Positions 40,495-48,291 of a stretch of 64,000 nt of DNA are shown piece after piece. Within the stretch, counting starts at the first letter, position 1, and every line of letters starts with the position of its first letter. The notes below the pieces were generated by a model. The model saw only the letters and a program-made list of their open reading frames with translations. It was not told the origin of the DNA and searched no databases. The stretch comes from Brevibacillus brevis (GTDB lineage: Bacteria; Bacillota; Bacilli; Brevibacillales; Brevibacillaceae), in contig NZ_LR134338.1 in the NCBI RefSeq assembly GCF_900637055.1, positions 4,987,001 to 5,051,000 of the forward strand. Reading direction: 5' to 3'. Made by a program: the position numbers and the translations under genes.

Positions 40495-40575
40495 TAAGGA
40501 ATCCCCTCCTCGAACTACTTGCAAAACATCCTCTTGCACCAACTTTCAAGCTGTTCCCTTCCCACAGCCGCGTAA

Positions 40576-40739
40576 GAAGAAGCGCATTTCCAGTCAAGCG
40601 CCTCTGGAGCCCATCCCAGCTTCGAAACACTTCATCGAAACTTCTACGTTTGAAGCGCTCCCGCCATTTTTCCCGAGGCGGACAGTGAATCCCCCTTGCA
40701 GGGCGTAGGCCGAAGCGTAGACTGGAAATGCGCTTCTTC
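40576..40739. repeat. 164-bp element bounded by 20-bp perfect inverted repeats
   Basis: GAAGAAGCGCATTTCCAGTC (40576-40595) is the exact reverse complement of 40720-40739. The interior is GC-rich with no open frame or ribosome binding site, and contains further short complementary segments (AAGCGC, CGAAGC). It occupies most of the 312-base gap between the APH(6)-like gene and alaT. It could be a MITE-like element, a long structured RNA or a dispersed genomic repeat; no target-site duplication was confirmed. Confidence 0.5.
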
Positions 40740-40756
40740 CCCCCACAGCCACTCGT

Positions 40757-40798
40757 TAAAAAAGGGAGCAGCTTGAAAGCCGCCCCCCTTTATTTCCC
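40757..40798 (-). terminator. Intrinsic terminator of alaR-alaT
   Basis: On the minus strand GGGGGGCGGCTT pairs imperfectly with CTGCTCCC, followed by TTTTTT. Confidence 0.75.
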
Positions 40799-40806
40799 GG
40801 AAAATG

Positions 40807-41985
40807 TTATGACAGTCGTCCCATCAAGCGCTCCATACGATCCAGCGCCTTCTTCAACTGCTCCATCGATGTTGCATAAGAACAACGGATATGCCCCTGT
40901 CCGCTTTCGCCAAACACATCTCCAGGTACAACAGCTACCTTTTCCTCCATGAGCAGCTTCTCCGCAAACTCAGAAGAGCTGAGACCTGTAGAAGCTACAG
41001 ACGGGAATGCGTAGAATGCGCCGTCCGGCTCATGGCAAGTCAATCCGATTTGACGAAATCCATCTACCACATAATTGCGTCGCTGACGGTAGCTCTCGAT
41101 CATTCGTTCCATATCAGAACGTCCGTGGCGCAGGGCTTCCAACGCAGCCATCTGAGCCATTGTCGGTGCACACAGCATGGTGTACTGGTGGATTTTCAGC
41201 ATGCCTGCGAGCAAATCAGGTGACGCGCAGACATATCCCAGACGCCAGCCGGTCATCGCGAACGCTTTGGAAAAACCGGAGATCAGGATTGTCCGATCTT
41301 TCATCCCTGGCAGAGCCGCGATACTATCATGCATTCGTCCGTAGGTAAGCTCCGCATAAATCTCATCGGAGATCACCATGAGGTCATGCTTTTCAATGAT
41401 CGGCAAAAGTGTTTTCCACTCTTCAGCCGTCATGGTCCCCCCGGTCGGGTTATTTGGATAGCAGAAAATGATTGCTTTTGTACGCGCGGTGATGTGCGCC
41501 TCCAACTCTTGCGGTGTCAGCTTGAACTGGTTTTCCATCGTTGTTTTCAGGAATACTGGCACCCCGCCAGCCAAGCGAATGACTGGTTCATAGGAGACAT
41601 AGCAAGGTTCTACGACCAATACTTCATCACCTGGATCGAGAATGGCACGCAGAGCGATATCAATCGCTTCGCTGGCACCAACCGTCACGAGAATTTCTGT
41701 CTCTGGATGATAGCTGACAGAAAAACGTTCTTCCAAGTATTTCTGAATTTCCACACGCAATGGCAACATACCTGCATTGGATGTATAAGCTGTATGTCCA
41801 CGCTCCAACGAAGAAATCGAAGCTTCTCTCATGCGCCAAGGAGTGACGAAATCAGGCTCCCCTACACCTAAGGAAATGACTCCCTCCATCGATGCTGCCA
41901 AATCGAAAAAGCGGCGAATACCTGATGGCTTCAACGATTGAACTGTACTGGATAAACGGTTTTTGACTTTGACTTGTGTACTCAC
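40807..41985 (-). CDS. alaT: PLP-dependent class I/II aminotransferase, AlaT-like
   Basis: 392-residue fold-type I aminotransferase. The PLP lysine is Lys240 in ISGFSKAFAMTGWRLG, with the conserved CYPNNPTGG near 178 and the ISDEIYAELTY aspartate/tyrosine region near 207. In B. subtilis the gene directly downstream of an Lrp-type regulator in this arrangement is alaT (yugH), needed for alanine synthesis from pyruvate; a PatA-type role in lysine synthesis is the main alternative. It overlaps alaR by 4 bases (ATGA), so the two are coupled. The upstream T-box appears to read an alanine codon, which supports AlaT. Confidence 0.8.
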   Translation of the reverse strand: MSTQVKVKNRLSSTVQSLKPSGIRRFFDLAASMEGVISLGVGEPDFVTPWRMREASISSLERGHTAYTSNAGMLPLRVEIQKYLEERFSVSYHPETEILVTVGASEAIDIALRAILDPGDEVLVVEPCYVSYEPVIRLAGGVPVFLKTTMENQFKLTPQELEAHITARTKAIIFCYPNNPTGGTMTAEEWKTLLPIIEKHDLMVISDEIYAELTYGRMHDSIAALPGMKDRTILISGFSKAFAMTGWRLGYVCASPDLLAGMLKIHQYTMLCAPTMAQMAALEALRHGRSDMERMIESYRQRRNYVVDGFRQIGLTCHEPDGAFYAFPSVASTGLSSSEFAEKLLMEEKVAVVPGDVFGESGQGHIRCSYATSMEQLKKALDRMERLMGRLS

Positions 41986-42482
41986 GGCGTAACCACCATC
42001 CTGTGATCTTCGTCACGATCTTCCAGCTCAATGCCATCGTGCTTGTAACGTTTCAAAATAAAATGTGTAGCTGTTGAGACAACCGAATCGAGAGTGGACA
42101 GCTTTTGCGAAACAAAAGTGGCTACCTCTTTCATGGTTTTGCCTTCCAAAATAATCGACAAGTCATAGCTTGCACCAGACATCAAGTAAACAGCCTTCAC
42201 TTCTGGGAAACGGCAAATTCGTTCCGCTACTTCATCAAAGCCGACGTCGCGCTTCGGCGTCACTTTCACATCAATCATGGCATTTACGTACGGATGATCG
42301 TCCACACGCTCCCAGTTCACTAGCGCTGGATATTTGACAATGACCTTCTCGGCTTCCAAGGCTGCAATCGTCTGCTCAACAACCTCGGTTGGCTCCCCGA
42401 TCATTTTTCCGATTTGCTCAGCGCTCATGCGACTGTCTTCTTCCAACAGGTGCAACAGCTCTCTTTGCTTCAAGCGATCCAT
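41982..42482 (-). CDS. alaR: Lrp/AsnC family transcriptional regulator, AlaR-like
   Basis: 166 residues. The N-terminal helix-turn-helix (about 5-60) contains LKQRELLHLLEEDSRMSAEQ, and the C-terminal RAM ligand domain shows KVTPKRDVGFDEVAERICRF and YLMSGASYDLSIILEG. Lrp/AsnC proteins bind amino acids and regulate their metabolism. It precedes and overlaps the aminotransferase gene, matching the alaR-alaT pair of Bacillus. The start is ATG 42482 with a GGAG ten bases upstream; the longer frame would begin within the T-box terminator. Confidence 0.8.
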   Translation of the reverse strand: MDRLKQRELLHLLEEDSRMSAEQIGKMIGEPTEVVEQTIAALEAEKVIVKYPALVNWERVDDHPYVNAMIDVKVTPKRDVGFDEVAERICRFPEVKAVYLMSGASYDLSIILEGKTMKEVATFVSQKLSTLDSVVSTATHFILKRYKHDGIELEDRDEDHRMVVTP

Positions 42483-42566
42483 GCCCCACCACTCCAGTTT
42501 TCTCTTTATTTTTGTACATAAGTGCGTATTCAAGTAGTCGACTTTTTGAACAACGCCATCATGCAA

Positions 42567-42872
42567 AAAGCCTCAGCAACCAGGCTCATGATTTCCATGA
42601 ATCCGGTTGCTGAGGCGAAGGTATCGCGGTACCACTCAGCTTTTTTGCCTCTCTCACAAAAGGCAAACTCGTGCTGTCTACAAAGACATGCGCCCCATAA
42701 CGTGGGCCATCCGCTGCTTTCTACTTGGCATTTTCAAAAGCAGAGCTCCAAGGTGGCTTTCAAAAAGAGTTCGCGGCTGCCCTCTCAGCTAACAGGCAAC
42801 TCTCTGGACGTCAAAATCCCTTTTTTACTTTCCTTTTCACGGCTGTGTTGGTTGTTTTATTGAATGTCTCAG
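42567..42872 (-). promoter_or_regulatory. T-box riboswitch upstream of alaR-alaT, apparent alanine specifier
   Basis: On the minus strand the conserved T-box antiterminator sequence appears as GAGTGGTACCGCGATACC (about 42619-42636). It is followed by a strong terminator, GCCTCAGCAACC with GGTTGCTGAGGC plus TTTTT (42567-42616). Stem I is recognisable upstream: an AGTA loop-E segment near 42818 and, on the 3' side, GGA-GCT-C (42742-42749). GCT (42744-42746) would be the specifier and encodes alanine. Uncharged tRNA-Ala would favour antitermination. The specifier placement rests on hand folding. Confidence 0.85.
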
Positions 42873-42902
42873 ATTATAAATGAGGTTTTCTCTCATTGTC
42901 AA
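42873..42902 (-). promoter_or_regulatory. Promoter of the T-box leader
   Basis: On the minus strand TTGACA (42897-42902), 18-base spacer, TATAAT (42873-42878). The -35 overlaps the last codons of the histidine kinase gene. Confidence 0.8.
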
Positions 42903-44395
42903 CTAACAACTTCTGTCTTCTGACCCTCTTTCAAATCGTTAGGCAACCATACGCGAAACACGGTCCCTGTTCCCAAGCTGCTTTGTACGTCAATTTTTCC
43001 CCGATGATTTTCTACAATGGATTGGGTAATCGACAGCCCCAGACCAGCCCCTCCGCTTTTGCGTGCACGGGAGGATTCAATCCGGTAGAAACGGTCGAAT
43101 ACATGCGGGACATGCTCCGGTGCGATTCCGGCCCCATTATCTCTGATCGTCAGTTCAATGCCATTGGCAATCTTGCTCAATGTAAGCTCGATTTCACCTT
43201 GGACAGGGTCAGTATGCTGCACCGCATTTTGAAACAGATTGAGAATAACTTGCTTCATTCCATCACAATCGAAAGCAACCGTAACATTCGGTTCTACGCG
43301 GAAATGAACGTTTCGGTCACCCGCCAGAACCATGAGCTGCGATTCCATACTGTGCACGACCGCGTCCAACTGCCCTTCTTGCAAAAGGAAAGCCGGTTCC
43401 CGATCCATCCGAGCCAGGTACAGCAAATCGTTGACGAGTTTGTTCAGCCGCTCTGTCTCGCCGTGCATGCTTTTCAATGCTTTCTGCAAATGTTCGGGAT
43501 TTGCCGCCGCACCACGCAGCAGCACTTCCAAAAAACCATGGATGGATGTCAGCGGTGTTCGCAATTCGTGTGAGGCATCTGCTACAAAGCGCCGCATCCG
43601 TTCTCCAGCTTCTTGCTCGATTTTAAAGGAGGTTTCCAACCGCTCCAGCATTCCGTTAAAGACCGCCGATAATTGATCAATCTCCATCTGACCTTGATCC
43701 ATCGGCAGCCGCTCATCCAAATTACCCGCATTGATCCGCTCAACGGTAACCTCAATACGCGAAAGTGGGTTCAGTGTACGGCGAAGCACAGGCACATAGG
43801 TTAACAAGCCGATTAGCAAGGCGAGTGCAGATGCAGAGAAGAAAATGATCAACTGTGGAAATAGCACTTCCCGCATCGAGCCGACAGGTGTACTCAGTTG
43901 TACGATTCCTTGCAGCTGTTCAGATGATTTGATCGGTGCCAGCACGACCAAATAATCCGTCCCAGTGCTACCTTCCAAAATTTTGTATTTGAAAGTGCAT
44001 ACGCCACTAGCTAAGATCTCGCGGTATAAACTATCAGGAAAGCGCGGGGAATACCCTTCGCTCGGAATCGCAAACAGCTCCGTCACGTTGGCATCGTTGT
44101 CAATAAAGGCATACTTGATATCGGGTGTACGCAAGGAGAGCAACGCGCTGACATACTGATCGTTTTTCGGGAGTGTTTCCGTATCTTCCAAGACCTGATA
44201 CGGAACGGTAACTGCCAGATTTAACAGACTTTCGGCTTTGCTGCGATACAAGAATTGCTCCATCAATAAGTATTGAATCATGCCGATTAGAAGCAGCAAC
44301 CCGGATAAGATAAATAACGAACGAGACAACAGCTGATAACGCAAAGAGTTCGGTTCTAGGAAGGAGGCCCATTGATTGTTTCGATTCATTGTCAT
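42899..44395 (-). CDS. Two-component sensor histidine kinase
   Basis: 498 residues. Two membrane helices (about 22-44 and 175-197) flank an extracellular sensor domain, followed by HAMP, HisKA with the phospho-histidine in DASHELRTPLTSIHG, and the ATPase domain with NLFQNAVQHT, DNGAGIAPEH and GGAGLGLSI. It is an EnvZ/PhoR-class kinase, and its signal is unknown. It overlaps the response regulator gene by 4 bases. The cognate regulator and divergent YceI gene suggest an envelope or redox-lipid signal. Start codon support is weak because it lies within the regulator gene. Confidence 0.88.
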   Translation of the reverse strand: MTMNRNNQWASFLEPNSLRYQLLSRSLFILSGLLLLIGMIQYLLMEQFLYRSKAESLLNLAVTVPYQVLEDTETLPKNDQYVSALLSLRTPDIKYAFIDNDANVTELFAIPSEGYSPRFPDSLYREILASGVCTFKYKILEGSTGTDYLVVLAPIKSSEQLQGIVQLSTPVGSMREVLFPQLIIFFSASALALLIGLLTYVPVLRRTLNPLSRIEVTVERINAGNLDERLPMDQGQMEIDQLSAVFNGMLERLETSFKIEQEAGERMRRFVADASHELRTPLTSIHGFLEVLLRGAAANPEHLQKALKSMHGETERLNKLVNDLLYLARMDREPAFLLQEGQLDAVVHSMESQLMVLAGDRNVHFRVEPNVTVAFDCDGMKQVILNLFQNAVQHTDPVQGEIELTLSKIANGIELTIRDNGAGIAPEHVPHVFDRFYRIESSRARKSGGAGLGLSITQSIVENHRGKIDVQSSLGTGTVFRVWLPNDLKEGQKTEVVS

Positions 44396-45075
44396 ACAAA
44401 ATCAACCCGATAGCCCGCACCGCGCAAAGTGCGAATGATCCGATGCTGACGATCGTTCAGTTTGTCACGCAAGGAGCGAATATACACCTCGACAATATTC
44501 TCCTCCCCACCAAAATCATAGCCCCATACGTTATCCAGAATCATTGGTTTGCTCAGCACCAAGCCGTGATTCGTCACCAAATATTTCAGCAAAGAGTATT
44601 CCGTTGGCGATAGCTCCAGAAGTGTGTCCTCGTAGGTAATTTCCTTTCGTCTGTCATCGATCTGGAATGGCCCGAGATGTACCTTGGAGAGCAAATGTGG
44701 GTAATGATTGCGAATACGCGCATGGATACGGGCAAGCAGCTCCTCAAAGCTAAACGGCTTAATCATATAATCATCAGCACCCAGCGTTAGTCCTTTTACC
44801 CGATCCTCCACGTCTTCTCTGGCTGTTAGCATGATCGTTGCTACATTCTGTATCTTTTTCAGCATCCGGCATACCTCGAAGCCGTCCATGCCTGGCATCA
44901 TCACATCGAGAATGACGACATGGGGCTGATGCTCCTTTACCATGGTCACCGCGGTCATCCCGTCTTGTGCCGTCAATACTTGGAAACCTTCATTTTCAAG
45001 ACCCATCTCCAAAAATTGCAGGATGGTCGGCTCATCATCGACAAGCAATATTTTAATGCCTTTGTTTTGGCTCAT
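44392..45075 (-). CDS. OmpR/PhoB-type response regulator
   Basis: 227 residues. The receiver domain has the phospho-acceptor aspartate in VVILDVMMPGMDGF and a conserved lysine in YMIKPFSFEEL. The C-terminal winged helix (about 130-227) contains LSPTEYSLLKYL and VEVYIRSLRDKL. The start is ATG 45075; the GTG three codons earlier overlaps the GGAGGTGA site. Four 11-bp-spaced repeats upstream suggest autoregulation, and the same repeats face the divergent YceI gene. Confidence 0.9.
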   Translation of the reverse strand: MSQNKGIKILLVDDEPTILQFLEMGLENEGFQVLTAQDGMTAVTMVKEHQPHVVILDVMMPGMDGFEVCRMLKKIQNVATIMLTAREDVEDRVKGLTLGADDYMIKPFSFEELLARIHARIRNHYPHLLSKVHLGPFQIDDRRKEITYEDTLLELSPTEYSLLKYLVTNHGLVLSKPMILDNVWGYDFGGEENIVEVYIRSLRDKLNDRQHRIIRTLRGAGYRVDFV

Positions 45076-45120
45076 TTCTTTCACCTCACCTCCATTTTAC
45101 CTGATCAGGCCAAGAGTAGC

Positions 45121-45159
45121 TGAATGTTTGCTGAATATGCCCTGAGTGCAAGCTGAAAG
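45121..45159 (-). promoter_or_regulatory. Response-regulator direct repeats on the two-component side
   Basis: On the minus strand CTTTCA, CACTCA, TATTCA and CATTCA occur exactly 11 bases apart (45154, 45143, 45132 and 45121). This is the geometry of OmpR/PhoB-family dimers bound in tandem on one face of the helix. Confidence 0.65.
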
Positions 45160-45231
45160 CTTTTTGCAGAATAATAAACCAAAAAATGTAAATTCAACAT
45201 AAAAAACGTTGATTATTCTCTTCCCCTTGCA

Positions 45232-45287
45232 CTTTCAACAAACTTTCAGCCAGCTTTCAAGACCCATTCAGCTTCCTCTCTCATAAT
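45232..45287 (+). promoter_or_regulatory. Response-regulator direct repeats and promoter of the YceI gene
   Basis: CTTTCA at 45232, 45243 and 45254 and CATTCA at 45265 are spaced exactly 11 bases. They run into the -35 region of a promoter with CATAAT at 45282-45287. The placement fits activation by the divergently encoded regulator. Confidence 0.7.
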
Positions 45288-45355
45288 GATCCCTGCGCAG
45301 TCAAATACATACGACTCAAGTCTGAACACTTCAAAAACATGGAGGTTATCCAATA

Positions 45356-46042
45356 ATGAAAAAGAATTCGGTTATCCTGACAGCTTCAGTTGCCACGCTC
45401 GTGGTCGGTATCGGAGGCTACATGCTCTATGACTATTTTGTGGGAAACCATGTGGAGATTCAGCCTGCAGCTGCGGTAGCAACAGCCTCATCTACCGCTT
45501 CATCAACGGCTCTGACAGCAGATCAACTGAATAAAAAATGGACGATCAATGACCAGTCCAAAGTCTATTTCTCCGTAACTACGTCGAAAGAAACGGTAAA
45601 CTTTGAAATGGACGGCATTACCGGCAGCTGGGATGTGAACCTCTCTGCACCCGATCAAATGAAAGCAACGGCTTCCGCTGACTTGAATCAGCTGAACTCC
45701 GGTAATGAAAAGCGCGACACGCATATCAAATCGCCTGATTACTTTGATACAGCCGTCCATCCAGCTGCTACCTTTGAAGCGAAATCTTTTGAGAACTGGC
45801 CTACCACATGGACAGAAGGACAAAAGGCTTCGTTCACCATCAATGGTGTTTTGACTCTCAAAGGAATTGCCAAAGACGTGAAAATTGATGCTGACGCGAT
45901 TTATTCCCAAGGCAAGCTGCAGCTGGAAGGCACGTCTGTCGTAACGTTTGGTGACTTCGGATTAACCAGCCCGCATACGATCGTGGCGAAAACGGAAGAA
46001 AACATTAACATTACATTGCGACTCGCGCTGGATGCTGTTTAA
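45356..46042 (+). CDS. Membrane-anchored YceI family lipocalin-like protein
   Basis: 228 residues. An uncleaved N-terminal helix (about 7-27) anchors the protein outside the cell. A Ser/Thr/Ala linker follows, and then a YceI beta-barrel domain (about 60-228) with WTINDQSKVYFSV, HIKSPDYFDTAVHPAATFEA and LTLKGIAKDVKIDADAIY. YceI proteins bind isoprenoid lipids such as polyprenyl pyrophosphate or quinones. The divergent two-component system and the repeats in its promoter suggest it is a target of that system. A GGAGG site precedes the ATG, and a terminator follows. Confidence 0.85.
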   Translation: MKKNSVILTASVATLVVGIGGYMLYDYFVGNHVEIQPAAAVATASSTASSTALTADQLNKKWTINDQSKVYFSVTTSKETVNFEMDGITGSWDVNLSAPDQMKATASADLNQLNSGNEKRDTHIKSPDYFDTAVHPAATFEAKSFENWPTTWTEGQKASFTINGVLTLKGIAKDVKIDADAIYSQGKLQLEGTSVVTFGDFGLTSPHTIVAKTEENINITLRLALDAV

Positions 46043-46071
46043 TCAATCCTTTTCGCGCGAACTGCTCCGAG

Positions 46072-46102
46072 AGACGTCTGACATCCACAGACGTCTTTTT
46101 TC
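46072..46102 (+). terminator. Intrinsic terminator of the YceI gene
   Basis: AGACGTCTG pairs with CAGACGTCT, followed by TTTTT. Confidence 0.85.
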
Positions 46103-46123
46103 ACAGTTTTTTACATTGTAATA

Positions 46124-46152
46124 TTGACATTGTTAAAATGATATCATAATAT
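46124..46152 (+). promoter_or_regulatory. Promoter of the NAD salvage cluster
   Basis: TTGACA (46124-46129), 17-base spacer, TAATAT (46147-46152). The spacer contains the palindrome ATGATATCAT, a possible operator for the NUDIX-type regulator encoded first. Confidence 0.65.
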
Positions 46153-46195
46153 AAAAGCATGAGAACTGATTCGAGCAAACGGAAAGGATGATCTT

Positions 46196-46984
46196 GTGAG
46201 TACATCTCCCCTTCGAGCCAAACGCATCCGCTATCGGACCAAAAAGTACCGCTCGCCGGATGGACTTCCAACAGATATTTGCCTCTTTACGATCCTTTCC
46301 ATCCCGCGCCAAACGAAAACCAAATCGCTGCCACTCAAGCAATTGGCCGTTCTTCTGATCAAGCGTAAAAGCGATACTTTTGGGGAGCAATGGGCCTTGC
46401 CTGGCGGTTTTTCCCTTGAATCGGAGACACTGGACGAATGCGCCTATCGTGAGCTGAAAGAAGAGACGAATATTGACCGCGATGTACACATTGAGCAGCT
46501 GAAGACGTACTACAAGCCGGGTAGAGACCCTCGTGGCTGGATCCCAAGTGTTGCCTATGTCTCCCTCGTTCATGAAGATTTATTGAAGCACGCACAGGCA
46601 AACGACGATGCATCAGACGCGCAGCTGTTTCCGATTGAGAAAGCTTTTGCCCTCAACCTTGCTTTTGATCATCGTGAAATTTTGACTGACGCCTTACAGC
46701 GAGTTCGTGAGCAAATGCTGCAAACAACTATCGCCAAAGCGTTTTTGCCAGATGAGTTTACCTTGAGCGAACTGCTGCAAGTGATCGAGACAGTCGTTCC
46801 ATCCTTTTCGGCAAAAGATCGCGGCAATTTTGAGCGGCGCTTGCTTGCGACGACCAGACGGCAAGGACTTCTCGAACCAGTTCTATCGGCTGACGGACAG
46901 CCTGTCTACTCGACCGAGTTTTCGAATTCCCCAGCCAAGCTGTATCGTTTTACCGGCTTCACCCCTACTGCCATGATTTACTGA
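46196..46984 (+). CDS. NUDIX hydrolase with C-terminal winged helix (NrtR-like)
   Basis: 262 residues. The N-terminal NUDIX domain (about 30-170) has the full catalytic box GGFSLESETLDECAYRELKE followed by ET, with the REL-x-EE core intact. The C-terminal part (175-262) is a winged helix of the NrtR type (FTLSELLQVIETVVPSF, NFERRLLATTRRQGLLEPV). NrtR proteins are NAD-metabolism repressors that sense ADP-ribose. An intact box means this one may also hydrolyse ADP-ribose. The start is GTG 46196 behind AAAGGATG. It is followed by pncA (34-base gap) and nadD, so a NAD-salvage regulator or enzyme is likely. Confidence 0.8.
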   Translation: MSTSPLRAKRIRYRTKKYRSPDGLPTDICLFTILSIPRQTKTKSLPLKQLAVLLIKRKSDTFGEQWALPGGFSLESETLDECAYRELKEETNIDRDVHIEQLKTYYKPGRDPRGWIPSVAYVSLVHEDLLKHAQANDDASDAQLFPIEKAFALNLAFDHREILTDALQRVREQMLQTTIAKAFLPDEFTLSELLQVIETVVPSFSAKDRGNFERRLLATTRRQGLLEPVLSADGQPVYSTEFSNSPAKLYRFTGFTPTAMIY

Positions 46985-47018
46985 GCAAGTCCACACTCAC
47001 ATTCAGGAGGTTTTTGCC

Positions 47019-47564
47019 ATGAAAGCTTTGATTGTGATCGACTACACGAATGATTTTGTCGCGACAGATGGTGCATTGACTTGCGGCGAGCCTGGTCAGG
47101 CTATTGAAGGACGCATTGGAGAACTGATCCGCGACTTCCTCGCAGAAGGCGACTTTGTCGTCATGGCAGTCGACGCTCATCGAGAGCAGGACCCGTACCA
47201 CCCTGAGACAGGACTCTACCCTCCGCACAACATTATCGGGACAGCTGGCAGGAATTTGTATGGCAGCATTCAGGAGATTTACGAAGAATTCGAAGATACG
47301 ATTCACTGGATGGATAAGACGCGTTACAGTGCTTTCCAAGGCACCGACCTTGCACTATTGTTACGCACGAGAGGTATTACTGAGATTCATCTGGTAGGTG
47401 TCTGCACAGACATTTGTGTGCTGCATACAGCGATTGAAGGCTTCTATAACGGCTTTTCTGTCGTCATCCACGAGGATGCCGTAGCGAGCTTTCTTCCAGA
47501 AGGTCACAAATGGGCTCTCGGTCATTTTCAGAACCAGCTTGGTATGACTGTTCGAAAAAAATAA
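47019..47564 (+). CDS. pncA: Nicotinamidase (isochorismatase superfamily)
   Basis: 181-residue cytosolic hydrolase converting nicotinamide to nicotinate in NAD salvage. The catalytic triad is visible as Asp8 (VIDYTNDF), Lys100 (DKTRYSAF) and Cys129 (GVCTDICVLHTA). Metal ligands Asp52 and His54 (VDAHREQD) and His70 (YPPHN) are present. Length agrees with PncA (about 185). An AGGAGG site precedes the ATG. The neighbours are a NUDIX regulator and a nicotinate-nucleotide adenylyltransferase. Confidence 0.88.
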   Translation: MKALIVIDYTNDFVATDGALTCGEPGQAIEGRIGELIRDFLAEGDFVVMAVDAHREQDPYHPETGLYPPHNIIGTAGRNLYGSIQEIYEEFEDTIHWMDKTRYSAFQGTDLALLLRTRGITEIHLVGVCTDICVLHTAIEGFYNGFSVVIHEDAVASFLPEGHKWALGHFQNQLGMTVRKK

Positions 47565-47593
47565 CAGGCTCATGACGATAGGAGGCAATTTTC

Positions 47594-48232
47594 ATGCGAA
47601 TCGGCATTTATGGCAGCAGCTTTGATCCCATCACGTACAGCCATTTGTTCACGGCAGCGACCGTCGCTCACCGGAGACGACTGGACAAAGTCATTTTCGT
47701 ACCATGCTCTTCAAAGCGTAATGATAAAAAATTGCAGACAGAGGACGTCCATCGCTTGCACATGCTCAAACTGGCTTTGGCTGGCAGCGCACACAAAACA
47801 AACAAAAATGGCGAACCTCTTTTCGAAATTTCTACAGTCGAGATCGATGCCTTGCCAGGTGAAACCTATACGTATGATACGATGATGCACATGAAAAAGA
47901 AGTACCCAAACGACGAGCTCTTTTTCATCATGGGGTCAGATTTGTTAGAGGGACTATCGAACTGGGGCAACGCTGAAAAGCTGGTCGCAGGCTTCAACTT
48001 CATCGTGATGTCGCGCGAAGGCTATCCGACCGCTGACCTGATCGCAGAGGACGCGCTGCTGCGCAATCACGACGAGCATTTTCTCATCATGAGCAAGGGC
48101 ATCAACATGGGAATCAGCTCTACCTACATCCGAGACGAAATCCGCAAAGGCGGCGACCCCAGCTTCCTGTTGCCGGATGCTTGCCTCCAGTACATTTATG
48201 AAAAGGGAATCTACAAAGAACCTTACGTATAA
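47594..48232 (+). CDS. nadD: Nicotinate-nucleotide adenylyltransferase-like protein
   Basis: 212 residues of the nucleotidyltransferase alpha/beta phosphodiesterase superfamily. The ATP-binding motif is YGSSFDPITYSHLF, where the classical GxFxPxHxGH has Thr-Tyr-Ser-His, and the second motif is ISSTYIRDEIRKGGD. The enzyme joins nicotinate or nicotinamide mononucleotide to AMP to give the dinucleotide. A housekeeping nadD normally sits beside rsfS/yqeK, so this is probably a second, salvage-type copy. AGGAGG precedes the ATG, 29 bases after pncA. Confidence 0.82.
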   Translation: MRIGIYGSSFDPITYSHLFTAATVAHRRRLDKVIFVPCSSKRNDKKLQTEDVHRLHMLKLALAGSAHKTNKNGEPLFEISTVEIDALPGETYTYDTMMHMKKKYPNDELFFIMGSDLLEGLSNWGNAEKLVAGFNFIVMSREGYPTADLIAEDALLRNHDEHFLIMSKGINMGISSTYIRDEIRKGGDPSFLLPDACLQYIYEKGIYKEPYV

Positions 48233-48241
48233 TCTCAATAA

Positions 48242-48277
48242 GAAAAACAGCCGAACCTGTGAAGTGTCGGCTGTTTT
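48242..48277. terminator. Bidirectional terminator after nadD
   Basis: AAAACAGCCGA pairs with TCGGCTGTTTT across a 12-base loop. Confidence 0.88.
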
Positions 48278-48291
48278 CATTGTCGTTTCCA

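Noticed and set aside
40500-40800. Insertion sequence remnant around the inverted repeats
   Set aside because: No transposase fragment or target duplication was found, so only the inverted repeat itself is reported.
42483-42566. 28-codon N-terminal extension of the Lrp-type regulator
   Set aside because: It begins at the T-box terminator and has no ribosome binding site.
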